This document shows positions 1 to 7,399 of a stretch of DNA of 64,000 nucleotides, in pieces. The DNA lies in assembly GCA_963818855.1 (NCBI GenBank), contig CAWFUH010000017.1, forward strand, positions 434,001 through 498,000, written 5' to 3'. The notes under the pieces are model-generated. The model was not told the origin of the DNA. It saw only the letters and a list, made by a program, of their open reading frames with translations, and ran no database searches. This DNA comes from Bog-159 sp963818855. Lineage in GTDB: Bacteria > Acidobacteriota > Terriglobia > Bryobacterales > Bryobacteraceae. The translations under genes were made by a program, and so were the position numbers. Within the stretch, counting starts at the first letter, position 1. Each line of letters begins with the position of its first letter.

Positions 1-1268
1 GTGGACTGGACCAGTTCGCGCACCATGTAGTCCAGGTAATCCGAGACGAAGACGTTCTTGGAAGGATCCTCCAGGACCGCCAGCGGATCGTTGAATACTA
101 CTCCCTGCGGCGCGACGCCGCTCACGAGCGTAGGAAATTTGTTGCCGCCGTTCCCCGCCACGGTAGAGATGTCGCCGCCGACGGTGAAAAAGCGGATGCG
201 GTCGTTATTATTGTCGGCCACGTAGACGCCTCCGGAGCTAGTGACCGCGACGCCGTACGGGCCATTGAACTCGGCGCTGGTAGCCAGGCCGGTATCGCCG
301 AAAAACCCTGGCGTGCCCGTACCGGCGATGGTGGTGATGTTGCCGCCGACGGTAAACTGGCGAACCCGGTAGTTGTTAAAGTCGCCAATGGTCACAGTGG
401 TGCCGGCGCTATTCACGGCAATCCCGTCGTAGACATGGGTAATCTCGGCGGTAGTGGCGGGGCCGGTGTCGCCGGAGTATCCGTAGGTGCCGTCTCCGGC
501 GATGGTGGAAATCAATCCTGTCGACTTAGTAACCAGGCGAATCCGGTAGTTGTTGGTATCGGCGATGTAGACGTTACTCAAGCCATCCACGGCCACGCCG
601 TTAGGCTGATTCACCGGGGCGGTTGTGGCTGCCACACCATCGGCCACATAAGTACAAGAACCCGTACCGGCATAAGTGCTGATGGCACCCGTGGCGAGCA
701 CCAGTTTCCGGATGCGGCAGTTGCCGGTATCGGCGATATACAGGTTGGCGCCGGTGCTATCGAGCGCGATGCCGGTAGGGTGGCAGAGCTCAAAACTCGT
801 GGCGGGGCTACCATCTCCGTTGTAGGCGCAACTGCCTGCGATGCCGGCGATGGTCGTAATCGTGTTGCTGGCATTCACCTTGCGGATTACATAATTGGCA
901 TAGTCGGCGATGTACACGTTGCCCGCGCCGTCGGCAGCCACGCCAAGGGGACTATTCAACAGGGCGTTGCCCGCACCGCCGGAAACCTTATCCCCGGCGT
1001 ATCCCGCGATGCCGAGGCCGGCTACCACCGTGAGAACTCCGCTGGTGTTTACTTTGAACACACGGTGCTGGTCGTACGCCGCGATGTAGTAATTCCCGGC
1101 GCTATCCACCGACACCGCAGCAGGGTCGTATAAGTCAGCCTGCACGGCGAGTATGTCATTGGGTCCGCCGCCGATCGCCGTGGTGATGATGTCTTGCTGG
1201 GCGAAAGCGGGCAGAGCGAGCAGCGAAGCGCTAATCAAGAGTGCGGAAAATATAGTGAAGCGGCGCAT
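1..1268 (-). CDS. Secreted NHL-repeat beta-propeller protein (C-terminus beyond window)
   Basis: On the minus strand an open frame runs from ATG at 1268 to the left edge, so the 3' end is missing. The start follows a clear GAGGAG ribosome site. The first 23 or so residues form a signal peptide ending in LPAFAQ. Then come at least six repeats of about 55-60 residues with the NHL pattern (GVAVD..GNVYIAD..N.RIRK followed by ITTIAGTG..G..GDGGPA), ending in the window at VFVSDYLDYMVREL. NHL repeats fold as a six-bladed beta-propeller that usually binds protein or carbohydrate; no enzyme motif is visible. Extracytoplasmic NHL proteins of this type are abundant in Solibacter-like acidobacteria, where their substrate is unknown. 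It is transcribed in the same direction as the small secreted protein gene just upstream (57 bp gap), so the two may share a transcript. Confidence 0.9.
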   Translation of the reverse strand, partial: MRRFTIFSALLISASLLALPAFAQQDIITTAIGGGPNDILAVQADLYDPAAVSVDSAGNYYIAAYDQHRVFKVNTSGVLTVVAGLGIAGYAGDKVSGGAGNALLNSPLGVAADGAGNVYIADYANYVIRKVNASNTITTIAGIAGSCAYNGDGSPATSFELCHPTGIALDSTGANLYIADTGNCRIRKLVLATGAISTYAGTGSCTYVADGVAATTAPVNQPNGVAVDGLSNVYIADTNNYRIRLVTKSTGLISTIAGDGTYGYSGDTGPATTAEITHVYDGIAVNSAGTTVTIGDFNNYRVRQFTVGGNITTIAGTGTPGFFGDTGLATSAEFNGPYGVAVTSSGGVYVADNNNDRIRFFTVGGDISTVAGNGGNKFPTLVSGVAPQGVVFNDPLAVLEDPSKNVFVSDYLDYMVRELVQS

Positions 1269-1325
1269 GGTATCTCCTCGTTACATCAAGACTGGATTAC
1301 GATTCACTTAGCCAGGGGCGTTGGG

Positions 1326-1793
1326 CTACTGGGCGGGGCTGCCCTCAAGCGGGATCGTGGGACGACGGTTGATTTGGGCGGTGCGCTGCCATTCTCCGCG
1401 GCTGTCGCGATAAACGATTACAACATTAGGCCGGCGCCGCGCGCCCCAGCGATCGAATTCATCACGGGGTATCTTCACTTGCTGGCTGACGACGGTGTCC
1501 GTGCCGTTGCGCCAGACGGCGATGGGAGCAAACGTGCTCAGTACGTCGGAGCCGGGCTGAGACCCGCGCACCACTACCACGGCTTCCTTCAGATCATCGC
1601 CACTATAGTTGGAAAGGCGCAGGCTCAGAGTGGCCTGGATGTCAGCACCTTGTTCTGTAGCCTGTTCTGTAACATTTGTAATACTGTAAAAGCCGGCGAA
1701 GTCGCGTCCATCTTTCGCTGCGCCGACCGTGGTAAGTAGCAAAACGCCGAGTAGGGCCGCGGTGGCGACCCGAAAAATACGTACAGACTGCAC
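1326..1793 (-). CDS. Small secreted protein of unknown function
   Basis: About 155 residues. I chose GTG at 1793 because AGGAGG sits at 1798-1803 just upstream; a longer in-frame start exists at 1820 but would place the ribosome site inside the gene. The N-terminus is basic, then a hydrophobic stretch (ATAALLGVLLLTTVGAA) reads as a signal peptide. The mature part looks like a beta-sandwich: ADIQATLSLRLSNYSGDDLK resembles the conserved core of proteins that carry an immunoglobulin-like or FxLD-type fold, with no catalytic residues that I recognise. It ends 57 bp before the NHL propeller gene and could be its operon partner. Function unknown. Confidence 0.65.
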   Translation of the reverse strand: MQSVRIFRVATAALLGVLLLTTVGAAKDGRDFAGFYSITNVTEQATEQGADIQATLSLRLSNYSGDDLKEAVVVVRGSQPGSDVLSTFAPIAVWRNGTDTVVSQQVKIPRDEFDRWGARRRPNVVIVYRDSRGEWQRTAQINRRPTIPLEGSPAQ

Positions 1794-2092
1794 ATTTCCT
1801 CCTAAATCAGACCGACTCATCAGGACTTTCCCCGGACGGCGTTACACTAAGGCGCCGCAAAGACACGGGGCGAAACTGTTACACATGCTAACTGTCACAC
1901 ATGCTTCGACCGCCAAAGCCCTCCGCAAGGATAGCGCAGAAGGCAGCTCTTGCCAAGGTTCAGAACACCCATTACTTGTTCTGCACGCTTTGGGGTGATA
2001 GCATTGCCGAAAGGCTGCTCTCCGCGACAATCGATAATTCCTCAGGGCAGTGCACCTATTAAGTATTGCGCAAAGGCGCCTGAGAAACCGTC
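1794..2092. other. Intergenic divergent region with a 15-bp direct repeat
   Basis: This space separates the minus-strand secreted gene from the plus-strand sigma factor gene and must hold promoters for both. It contains two near-identical 15-bp direct repeats (see separate entry). I see no coding sequence I would defend; short open frames here lack ribosome sites. Confidence 0.5.
1875..1905. repeat. Direct repeat, possible operator
   Basis: ACTGTTACACATGCT at 1875-1889 and ACTGTCACACATGCT at 1891-1905 differ at one base and are offset by 16 bp. They lie between two divergent genes, so a role as a regulator-binding site is possible but is inference. Confidence 0.5.
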
Positions 2093-2677
2093 ATGCGCTT
2101 TCGAAATACCGGAACGGCATACGCACCCGGCCTCGGCGACGTGAGCGCGACACCCGAGGAAAGGCGCGCGCTCGATCACCTGTTCAGCCTGACCTATGAG
2201 GAGCTGCGGCGCCTGGCATCCAGCGTGAAGCGTAGTGACCCGCATGCCACCCTCAGCCCCACTACGCTGGTGCACGAGGCGTGGCTGAAATTGGCGAACT
2301 CACCCCATTTGGGCGGCAAATCGCGCTTGCACTTTAAGCGGATTGCGGCGCGCGCCATGCGGCAACTGCTGGTGGAGGCAGCCCGCCGCCGCCATGCACA
2401 CAAACGGGGTGGGGGCGATGAATCGTCGATGGTGGTCTTTGACGAATCGTTGAACGAGGCCGCTTCGTACGGAAAAGATTTGCTGGCGCTGGACACCGCA
2501 CTCGACGATCTGGCGCGCATGAGTCCGCGGCAGGCTACGTTGGTGGAGAGCCGTTTTTTTGGCGGGCTGGACGTGCGGGAAACGGCGGAGCTGCTGGAGA
2601 TATCGGAAGCGACCGTGCTGCGCGATTGGCGGGCGGCTAAGGCTTGGCTGGCTAATGAGCTACGCGGGGTTAGTTGA
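2093..2677 (+). CDS. ECF-type RNA polymerase sigma factor (acidobacterial Sig-70_X6-like)
   Basis: 194 residues, or about 14 fewer if the in-frame GTG at MSATPEE is used. The region-2 like N-terminal half has LFSLTYEELRRLASSVKR and LSPTTLVHEAWLKLA, the hallmark of the ECF group found with Ser/Thr kinases in acidobacteria and planctomycetes. The C-terminal half has region 4 with a helix-turn-helix (MSPRQATLVESRFFGGLDVRETAELLEISEATVLRDWRAAKAWL). It should direct RNA polymerase to a small regulon. No anti-sigma gene follows; instead a TPR kinase gene begins 177 bp downstream on the same strand, a pairing known in this phylum in which phosphorylation is thought to control the sigma factor. Confidence 0.9.
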   Translation: MRFRNTGTAYAPGLGDVSATPEERRALDHLFSLTYEELRRLASSVKRSDPHATLSPTTLVHEAWLKLANSPHLGGKSRLHFKRIAARAMRQLLVEAARRRHAHKRGGGDESSMVVFDESLNEAASYGKDLLALDTALDDLARMSPRQATLVESRFFGGLDVRETAELLEISEATVLRDWRAAKAWLANELRGVS

Positions 2678-2803
2678 GGATTTGTTGAAAACAAAGGCTT
2701 TGTTGGGTTCGAATGGTAATTTCGATTAGGGTGCGGGGTGCTTCCGGACATCGTGGATCCGGGTTTCAAGTTTGTCCCCGCGATTAGCATAGCATGCGGG
2801 GTG

Positions 2804-2840
2804 GCGGGGCTGAAGCCCCGCGCCGGCTAAAGCCCGCCCC
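2804..2840 (+). repeat. Twin-hairpin repeat, family A copy 1
   Basis: Two adjacent hairpins: GCGGGGC TGAA GCCCCGC at 2804-2821, followed by GCCGGC TAAA GCCCGCC. It sits between the sigma factor and kinase genes, just before the kinase ribosome site. Near-identical copies occur at 12998-13036 and 33356-33394. Confidence 0.8.
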
Positions 2841-2854
2841 CCAAAGAGGCTGAA

Positions 2855-5491
2855 GTGGATAGCGCGCGTTGGCAACACATCCAGACGTTATTTCATGAAG
2901 CGGCGGATCTTCCCGCGGATGAACGCCAGATCTTCCTGAGAGACGCCTGCCGCGGCGACGACGCTGTGCTGGCGGAAGTGCGGTCGATGCTGGAGGAGGA
3001 TTCGCGCGGCGCTTCCCTGCTGGATGGCGATGTGGCCACGTTGGCACACGCTATGGTTTGCCATAACGTTTGCCATGACGGGGGCGCTGGGGATTTCGGC
3101 CCGTACCGTATCTTGAAGCCGCTCGGCGAAGGCGGCATGGGGGCAGTATACCTGGCCGAGCGCGACGATCTGGGCAGTCTGGTCGCGATCAAGGTCTTGC
3201 GTGACGCATGGCTCTCGCCGGCCCGTCGTGAGCGTTTTCTCAGCGAGCAGCGCACGCTCGCGCAACTGAACCATCCATCGATCGCGCGGCTCTATGACGC
3301 AGATACACTGGCTGACGGCACGCCATGGTTCGCCATGGAGTATGTCGACGGCCTCCCGCTCACCGAGCACTGCTGGCAGCGCCGGGCAGCGATGCGCGAG
3401 CGCCTGCAAACGTTTCGGGCGGTGTGTGAGGCCGTGCGGTACGCGCATCAATACGCCATCATCCACCGCGATCTGAAGCCGTCGAACATTCTGGTGACGG
3501 CCGATGGGACTGTGAAACTGCTCGACTTCGGTATCGCCAAACAACTCGACGGCGTGAACCCGAAGGTGGATGGCAGTCTCACCGGCCTGAATATGATGAC
3601 GCCGGCCTACGCCGCGCCCGAGCAGGTGCGGGGCGTGCCGGTGGGAGTCTACACCGACGTTTACTCGCTGGGCGTGATTCTGTACGAATTGCTGGCCGGC
3701 CGGCTGCCTTTCGATCTTTCCAGCCGCAGGCCGGCGGAGGCTAGCGCCATGATCGTGGAGCAGCCGCCCGAGAAACCATCAGCAGCCGCGAGGCGCACGG
3801 CCGGGGTGACGGGCACGGCTGCACGGCTTGCCCCGGCTAGTAAGACGGCCTGGGCGGATCTGGACGTGCTGTGTCTCACCGCCATGCACAAGGACCCCGA
3901 GCGCCGATACCGCTCGGTGGAGGCGTTGATTCGCGATGTCGATCATTACCTGAACAGCGAACCGCTGGAGGCGCGGGCGGACAGCGCGCATTACAGGCTG
4001 GGAAAGTTCGTTAGCCGCAACCGGCGTTCGGTGGCCGCGGCGGTCATGGTGCTCGCCGTGATCATGGGCCTGGTGGCTTTCTTCACCGTGCGGTTAGCAG
4101 CTGCGCGCAGCCGGACGCTGGCGGAGGCGGCGCGCACTTTGCGCATCCAGCGGTTCATGCTTAACTTGTTCGGCGACCAGACGTCCGGACCCGCCGATAG
4201 CCTGCGCGTGGTCACACTGCTCGATCAGGGCGTGGCACAGGCACGCATACTCGATCGCGATCCTGCAGTGCAGGCGGAACTCTATGTGACGTTGGGAGGG
4301 ATCTACGCGCAACTGGGAAAACTGGACCGTGCGGACGGACTGCTGACCTCCGCCCTGGCGCGGCGCAGGGCGATTTATGGCAACGATCACCCGGAAGTGG
4401 CGGAGAGCCTGGTGGCGCTGGGTCTGCTCAGAGTCACTGAGGGGCGCCTTGAGGAAGCCGAAAAACTAATCCGCGAGGGACTCGCCATGAGCCGGCGGCG
4501 GCTGCCGGCAAACGACCCGGCCGTGGCCAGAGCCACATCCGCTTTGGGCAAAGTGCTGGAGCATCGCGGGAAATATCCGGAGGCGATTCAGGCGCTCGAG
4601 GACGCCATCAGGATCCAATCCGCGCCGGGCGCACCGGCTCCTGACTTGGCCGAGAGTCTGAGCGAATTGGCGAATACACATTTCTATCTCGGGCACTACG
4701 ATATTTCCGATTCTTTGAACCGCCGCCTGCTGGCGACGTATCGTCAACTCTACGGCGAACGGCATCCGCTGGTGGCGGACGATTTGATCAATCTCAGCGC
4801 CATCCAATTCAACCTGGGACATTACGCGGCGGCCGAGACGTTTGCGCGGCAAGCGCTCGACATCAACCAGGGGTGGTACGGCAAAGAACATCCCGAAGTG
4901 GCCGCCAGCCTGACTTTCCTGGGGCAAGCGCTGGGGCGCGAAGGCCGGTATGACGAAGCCGAAAACGCACTGGCACAGGCGCTCGCGATTCAAGAGCATG
5001 TCTATGGGGCGACCCACAGCCGGGTGGCGCTGGCGCTGAACGAACTGGGGAATGTGGAGCTGAAGCGCGGGAGACTGGACGAGGCGGAGGCGCGCTTCCG
5101 CCGCGCGGTGGAGATCTACCGCGCGGTGAATGGCGAGCGGCACTACTCGGTGGCCATCGCGCTGAGCAATCTTGGCGGCGTGTACCTGGAGCGGAAGCAG
5201 TACGCGCGTGCGGAGCAGCTATTCCGGGAAGCCATTGCGCGCTTGACCGTGGCGCTTTCGGCGGATCATTTGAACACCGGTGTTTCGCAGATCCGGCTGG
5301 GACGCACGCTAGTCGCTGAACATCGTTATGCGGAGGCGGAGACGCATCTGCTGGCTGGTTACACGATTGTGGGCAAGCGGGCCAGTCCATCGAACAGTTG
5401 GGTGGAGGGCGCGCGGCAGGACCTTGTGAGTTTGTATGAGGAGACGGGGCATCCGGAGAAGGCGGCGCAATTTCGGGGTGACGCGCATTAG
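2855..5491 (+). CDS. Membrane Ser/Thr protein kinase with C-terminal TPR repeats
   Basis: 878 residues; GTG start preceded by AGAGG. A PknB-type kinase domain spans roughly residues 84-375: glycine loop LGEGGMGAVYLAE, ATP-binding Lys113 in VAIK, catalytic Asp206 in HRDLKPSN, metal Asp224 in DFG and the APEQ activation-segment end. All key residues are present, so it should be active. One transmembrane helix follows (about 392-415, AAVMVLAVIMGLVAFF), then roughly ten TPR-type repeats of about 42 residues (ALA.......YG..HPEVA.SL..LG) to the end. In this family the TPR part is a protein-interaction sensor, here predicted outside the membrane. It follows the ECF sigma gene and probably works with it in signal transduction. 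Confidence 0.93.
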   Translation: MDSARWQHIQTLFHEAADLPADERQIFLRDACRGDDAVLAEVRSMLEEDSRGASLLDGDVATLAHAMVCHNVCHDGGAGDFGPYRILKPLGEGGMGAVYLAERDDLGSLVAIKVLRDAWLSPARRERFLSEQRTLAQLNHPSIARLYDADTLADGTPWFAMEYVDGLPLTEHCWQRRAAMRERLQTFRAVCEAVRYAHQYAIIHRDLKPSNILVTADGTVKLLDFGIAKQLDGVNPKVDGSLTGLNMMTPAYAAPEQVRGVPVGVYTDVYSLGVILYELLAGRLPFDLSSRRPAEASAMIVEQPPEKPSAAARRTAGVTGTAARLAPASKTAWADLDVLCLTAMHKDPERRYRSVEALIRDVDHYLNSEPLEARADSAHYRLGKFVSRNRRSVAAAVMVLAVIMGLVAFFTVRLAAARSRTLAEAARTLRIQRFMLNLFGDQTSGPADSLRVVTLLDQGVAQARILDRDPAVQAELYVTLGGIYAQLGKLDRADGLLTSALARRRAIYGNDHPEVAESLVALGLLRVTEGRLEEAEKLIREGLAMSRRRLPANDPAVARATSALGKVLEHRGKYPEAIQALEDAIRIQSAPGAPAPDLAESLSELANTHFYLGHYDISDSLNRRLLATYRQLYGERHPLVADDLINLSAIQFNLGHYAAAETFARQALDINQGWYGKEHPEVAASLTFLGQALGREGRYDEAENALAQALAIQEHVYGATHSRVALALNELGNVELKRGRLDEAEARFRRAVEIYRAVNGERHYSVAIALSNLGGVYLERKQYARAEQLFREAIARLTVALSADHLNTGVSQIRLGRTLVAEHRYAEAETHLLAGYTIVGKRASPSNSWVEGARQDLVSLYEETGHPEKAAQFRGDAH

Positions 5492-5516
5492 CGTACCGAG
5501 TTCGGATTCGTGATTT

Positions 5517-5560
5517 GGCGGGACGTGGACGTCCCGCGCAGGCGTGGACGCCTGCCCCAC
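5517..5560 (+). repeat. Twin-hairpin repeat, family B copy 1
   Basis: Two hairpins with a TGGA loop: GGGACG TGGA CGTCCC, then GCAGGCG TGGA CGCCTGC, with tail CCCAC. It lies after the kinase gene. Related copies are at 19665, 31195 and 51302. Confidence 0.8.
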
Positions 5561-5710
5561 AGGAAGGGGAGGGCGTGAGGCGTGCAACGCTCGCTCGGAT
5601 GTGCGCATCATAGGTAGTAGGGGACCGTTATCTTACCTGCACCGGAGCATCCGAATCCTAAGCTTTGGCCGAACCGTGGTCTGTACGCCGCGTGGCTTGG
5701 TCACACGACC

Positions 5711-6436
5711 GTGTTGCTGAAGCTGGACGGCTTGACTATTCTGACCGATCCCGTTTTGGGCGATCGCGTGGGCCTGAGTCTTGGTCCGATGACGCTGGGA
5801 CTCAAGCGGCTGGTGGCGCCCGCTTTACGCGTCAATCAACTGCCGAAGATCGACGTAGTGCTGCTCTCGCACGCGCATATGGATCATTTCGATCTGGCCA
5901 CTTTGCGTGCCCTGGAGAACCGCGGCACGACTGTGGTGACGGCCGCCAGGACCCGCGATCTGCTGCGCACGCGGCGCTACGCGGGGGTCCAGGAACTGGC
6001 ATGGGGAGAGCGCGCGCGGGTGGGAGATATCCGGCTGCGCGCGTTCGAGGTGAATCATTGGGGGGCGCGCATGCACGGCGACACGTATCGCGGCTATAAC
6101 GGCTATCTGATCGAGACGGACCGGTATCGCGTGCTGTTCGGCGGGGACACGGCTGCAACGACCGCCTTTCGCGCGCTGCGCAGCTCGCGGCGCATCGATC
6201 TGGCAATTATGCCGGTGGGCGCATACGATCCCTGGATTCGCTATCACTGCACGCCGGAGCAGGCCTGGCGCATGGGCAACGATGCGGGCGCGGAAATGTT
6301 TTTGCCCGTGCATCACCAGACGTTCCCGCTTAGCCGCGAACCGCGCCGCGAGCCGATCGAGCGGCTTTACGCCGCCGCGGGACGAGAGCCGGAGCGCATT
6401 GGCGTCGAGCACATCGGGCAGGAGATGAAGCTGTAG
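5711..6436 (+). CDS. MBL-fold metal-dependent hydrolase (NAPE-PLD/UlaG-like), start unclear
   Basis: The first usual start codon is GTG at 5711, giving 241 residues. The metal-binding motif HAHMDHFD is present, as are further ligands in VNHWGAR, FGGDTA and VHHQTF, typical of the branch that includes NAPE-hydrolysing phospholipase D and UlaG. The family's conserved N-terminal strand (W-L-G-H-x-T-V-L) is encoded in the same frame upstream of GTG 5711, and the frame stays open back to a stop at 5618-5620. That upstream stretch has no ATG, GTG or TTG; only CTG at 5681 or ATC at 5630 could start. Either a rare start codon is used or the 5' end is damaged. The substrate cannot be inferred. It stands alone between the kinase gene and a minus-strand module. 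Confidence 0.8.
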   Translation: MLLKLDGLTILTDPVLGDRVGLSLGPMTLGLKRLVAPALRVNQLPKIDVVLLSHAHMDHFDLATLRALENRGTTVVTAARTRDLLRTRRYAGVQELAWGERARVGDIRLRAFEVNHWGARMHGDTYRGYNGYLIETDRYRVLFGGDTAATTAFRALRSSRRIDLAIMPVGAYDPWIRYHCTPEQAWRMGNDAGAEMFLPVHHQTFPLSREPRREPIERLYAAAGREPERIGVEHIGQEMKL

Positions 6437-6546
6437 GCGCCGCCTCACGCGGGCTGATGGTTTCACCTTTCACCTCTCGAGTTATGAATGGCGGCAGCGC
6501 GCGGCGGAGTGTGGTTGTGGCGAGTTGGTCCCATTGGCCCGCCTAG

Positions 6547-7011
6547 TTAGTTAGGGAGTTCCTCGAACTGCATGATGCGCATTTCCCGATCCGGGAAGGC
6601 GGGCAGGATCTTCCGTTTACCCCCGAGCCCCTCGATATATCCGGCGAGCGTGCTGGGGTGGACGTCGGTTTGGTGCTCGATTTTGGATACTTCGCCTCGT
6701 TTCACTCCCAGGGTTTCCGCCAGGCGGACCTGGGTCGTGCGGCGGGCTTTGCGCAGTTCGTCGAGGGGGGGAGAGAATGTTCTGTCAACGGTTGGTGCTC
6801 GGAGAAGCTGCCTAAGAGCGCGGTATAAATAGATACGATAGTCGGCTTTAGTATTGCGCAGCAGGACAGCTCCTTCGGGAGTTGGCTCTTCTTCCAAGTC
6901 GATAATTTCCAGGAGTGCGTCGCGATAGGCATCCTCGCCATACTCTTCGAGGAGTTGCTCCAGACCGGCGCCGGCGGTCGGTGTGATCTCAACCGTCCAC
7001 TGTGACGCCAC
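6547..7011 (-). CDS. Apparent fusion of RelE/HigB-like toxin fragment with XRE antitoxin
   Basis: 154 residues from GTG 7011. Residues 1-70 read like the first two thirds of a RelE/ParE-superfamily toxin (WTVEITPTAGAGLEQL, then GAVLLRNTKADYRIYLYR), but the final strands that carry the RelE active-site basic residues are absent. Residues 80-150 are an XRE-type helix-turn-helix antitoxin (LDELRKARRTTQVRLAETLG, GEVSKIEH, LAGYIEGLGGK, FPDRE). Normally these are two genes; here they form one continuous frame. A single indel or deletion joining toxin and antitoxin would explain it. The protein probably binds DNA but should lack RNase activity. The gene overlaps the upstream 85-codon gene by 23 bp, so they are co-transcribed. 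Confidence 0.7.
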   Translation of the reverse strand: MASQWTVEITPTAGAGLEQLLEEYGEDAYRDALLEIIDLEEEPTPEGAVLLRNTKADYRIYLYRALRQLLRAPTVDRTFSPPLDELRKARRTTQVRLAETLGVKRGEVSKIEHQTDVHPSTLAGYIEGLGGKRKILPAFPDREMRIMQFEELPN

Positions 7012-7246
7012 GTTCTCTCAGATACTCCCGCAAAGGCTTGGCGCGGCCCGCTTCTCTCCGGTAGATTCGTTCGGCTACGATCGCATCGGCCTCGTCTTCG
7101 GTGATCCAGTCCGGGTCTTGGAGGAACTTTATTTCCGCCGCGGTAAGGTCGACGCCATCCGCCGGCATCCGGGACTTGATAGTCAGCGATTCGAGGTCAA
7201 CGGAGATCGGCGGTACGCCGCTGCGCTTTTCTCGGCGAATTGGCAT
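6989..7246 (-). CDS. Small hypothetical protein, partner of toxin-antitoxin-like gene
   Basis: About 85 residues from ATG 7246, which has GGAGAT upstream; a longer frame to 7303 adds 19 unlikely residues. The sequence is acidic in the middle (LTAAEIKFLQDPDWITEDEADAIVAERI) and ends in PLREYLRERGVTVDG. Small proteins with this EDEADAI...REYL pattern often precede toxin-antitoxin genes, but I do not recognise a named family. The 23-bp overlap with the downstream RelE-HTH gene shows tight coupling. It may be an antitoxin-like accessory; the function is not established. Confidence 0.6.
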   Translation of the reverse strand: MPIRREKRSGVPPISVDLESLTIKSRMPADGVDLTAAEIKFLQDPDWITEDEADAIVAERIYRREAGRAKPLREYLRERGVTVDG

Positions 7247-7399
7247 ACGGGCTGGATCTCCTTTGCTTTTAGGATCGCACGGTCGGGCTGGTGCGGGCAA
7301 CACCGTGCCCGTCCCCCCTCCGCGGCGAACGCGTCGGGGGCCACTGGTGAAGACCAGGTGTCAGCGCGCTGCCCGAAGCGCTCCTTTGCTTCCCGTAAT

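Noticed and set aside
435..1133. Long plus-strand open frame of 232 codons over the NHL gene
   Set aside because: It is the antisense shadow of the NHL-repeat gene; no ribosome site and no domain, while the minus frame has a signal peptide and repeats.
2700..2740. GGGTTCGAAT segment resembling a tRNA T-loop
   Set aside because: No acceptor stem, anticodon arm or D-arm could be folded around it.
5665..6099. 144-codon plus frame overlapping the MBL gene
   Set aside because: It is a different frame from the metal-binding motifs HAHMDH and has no domain.
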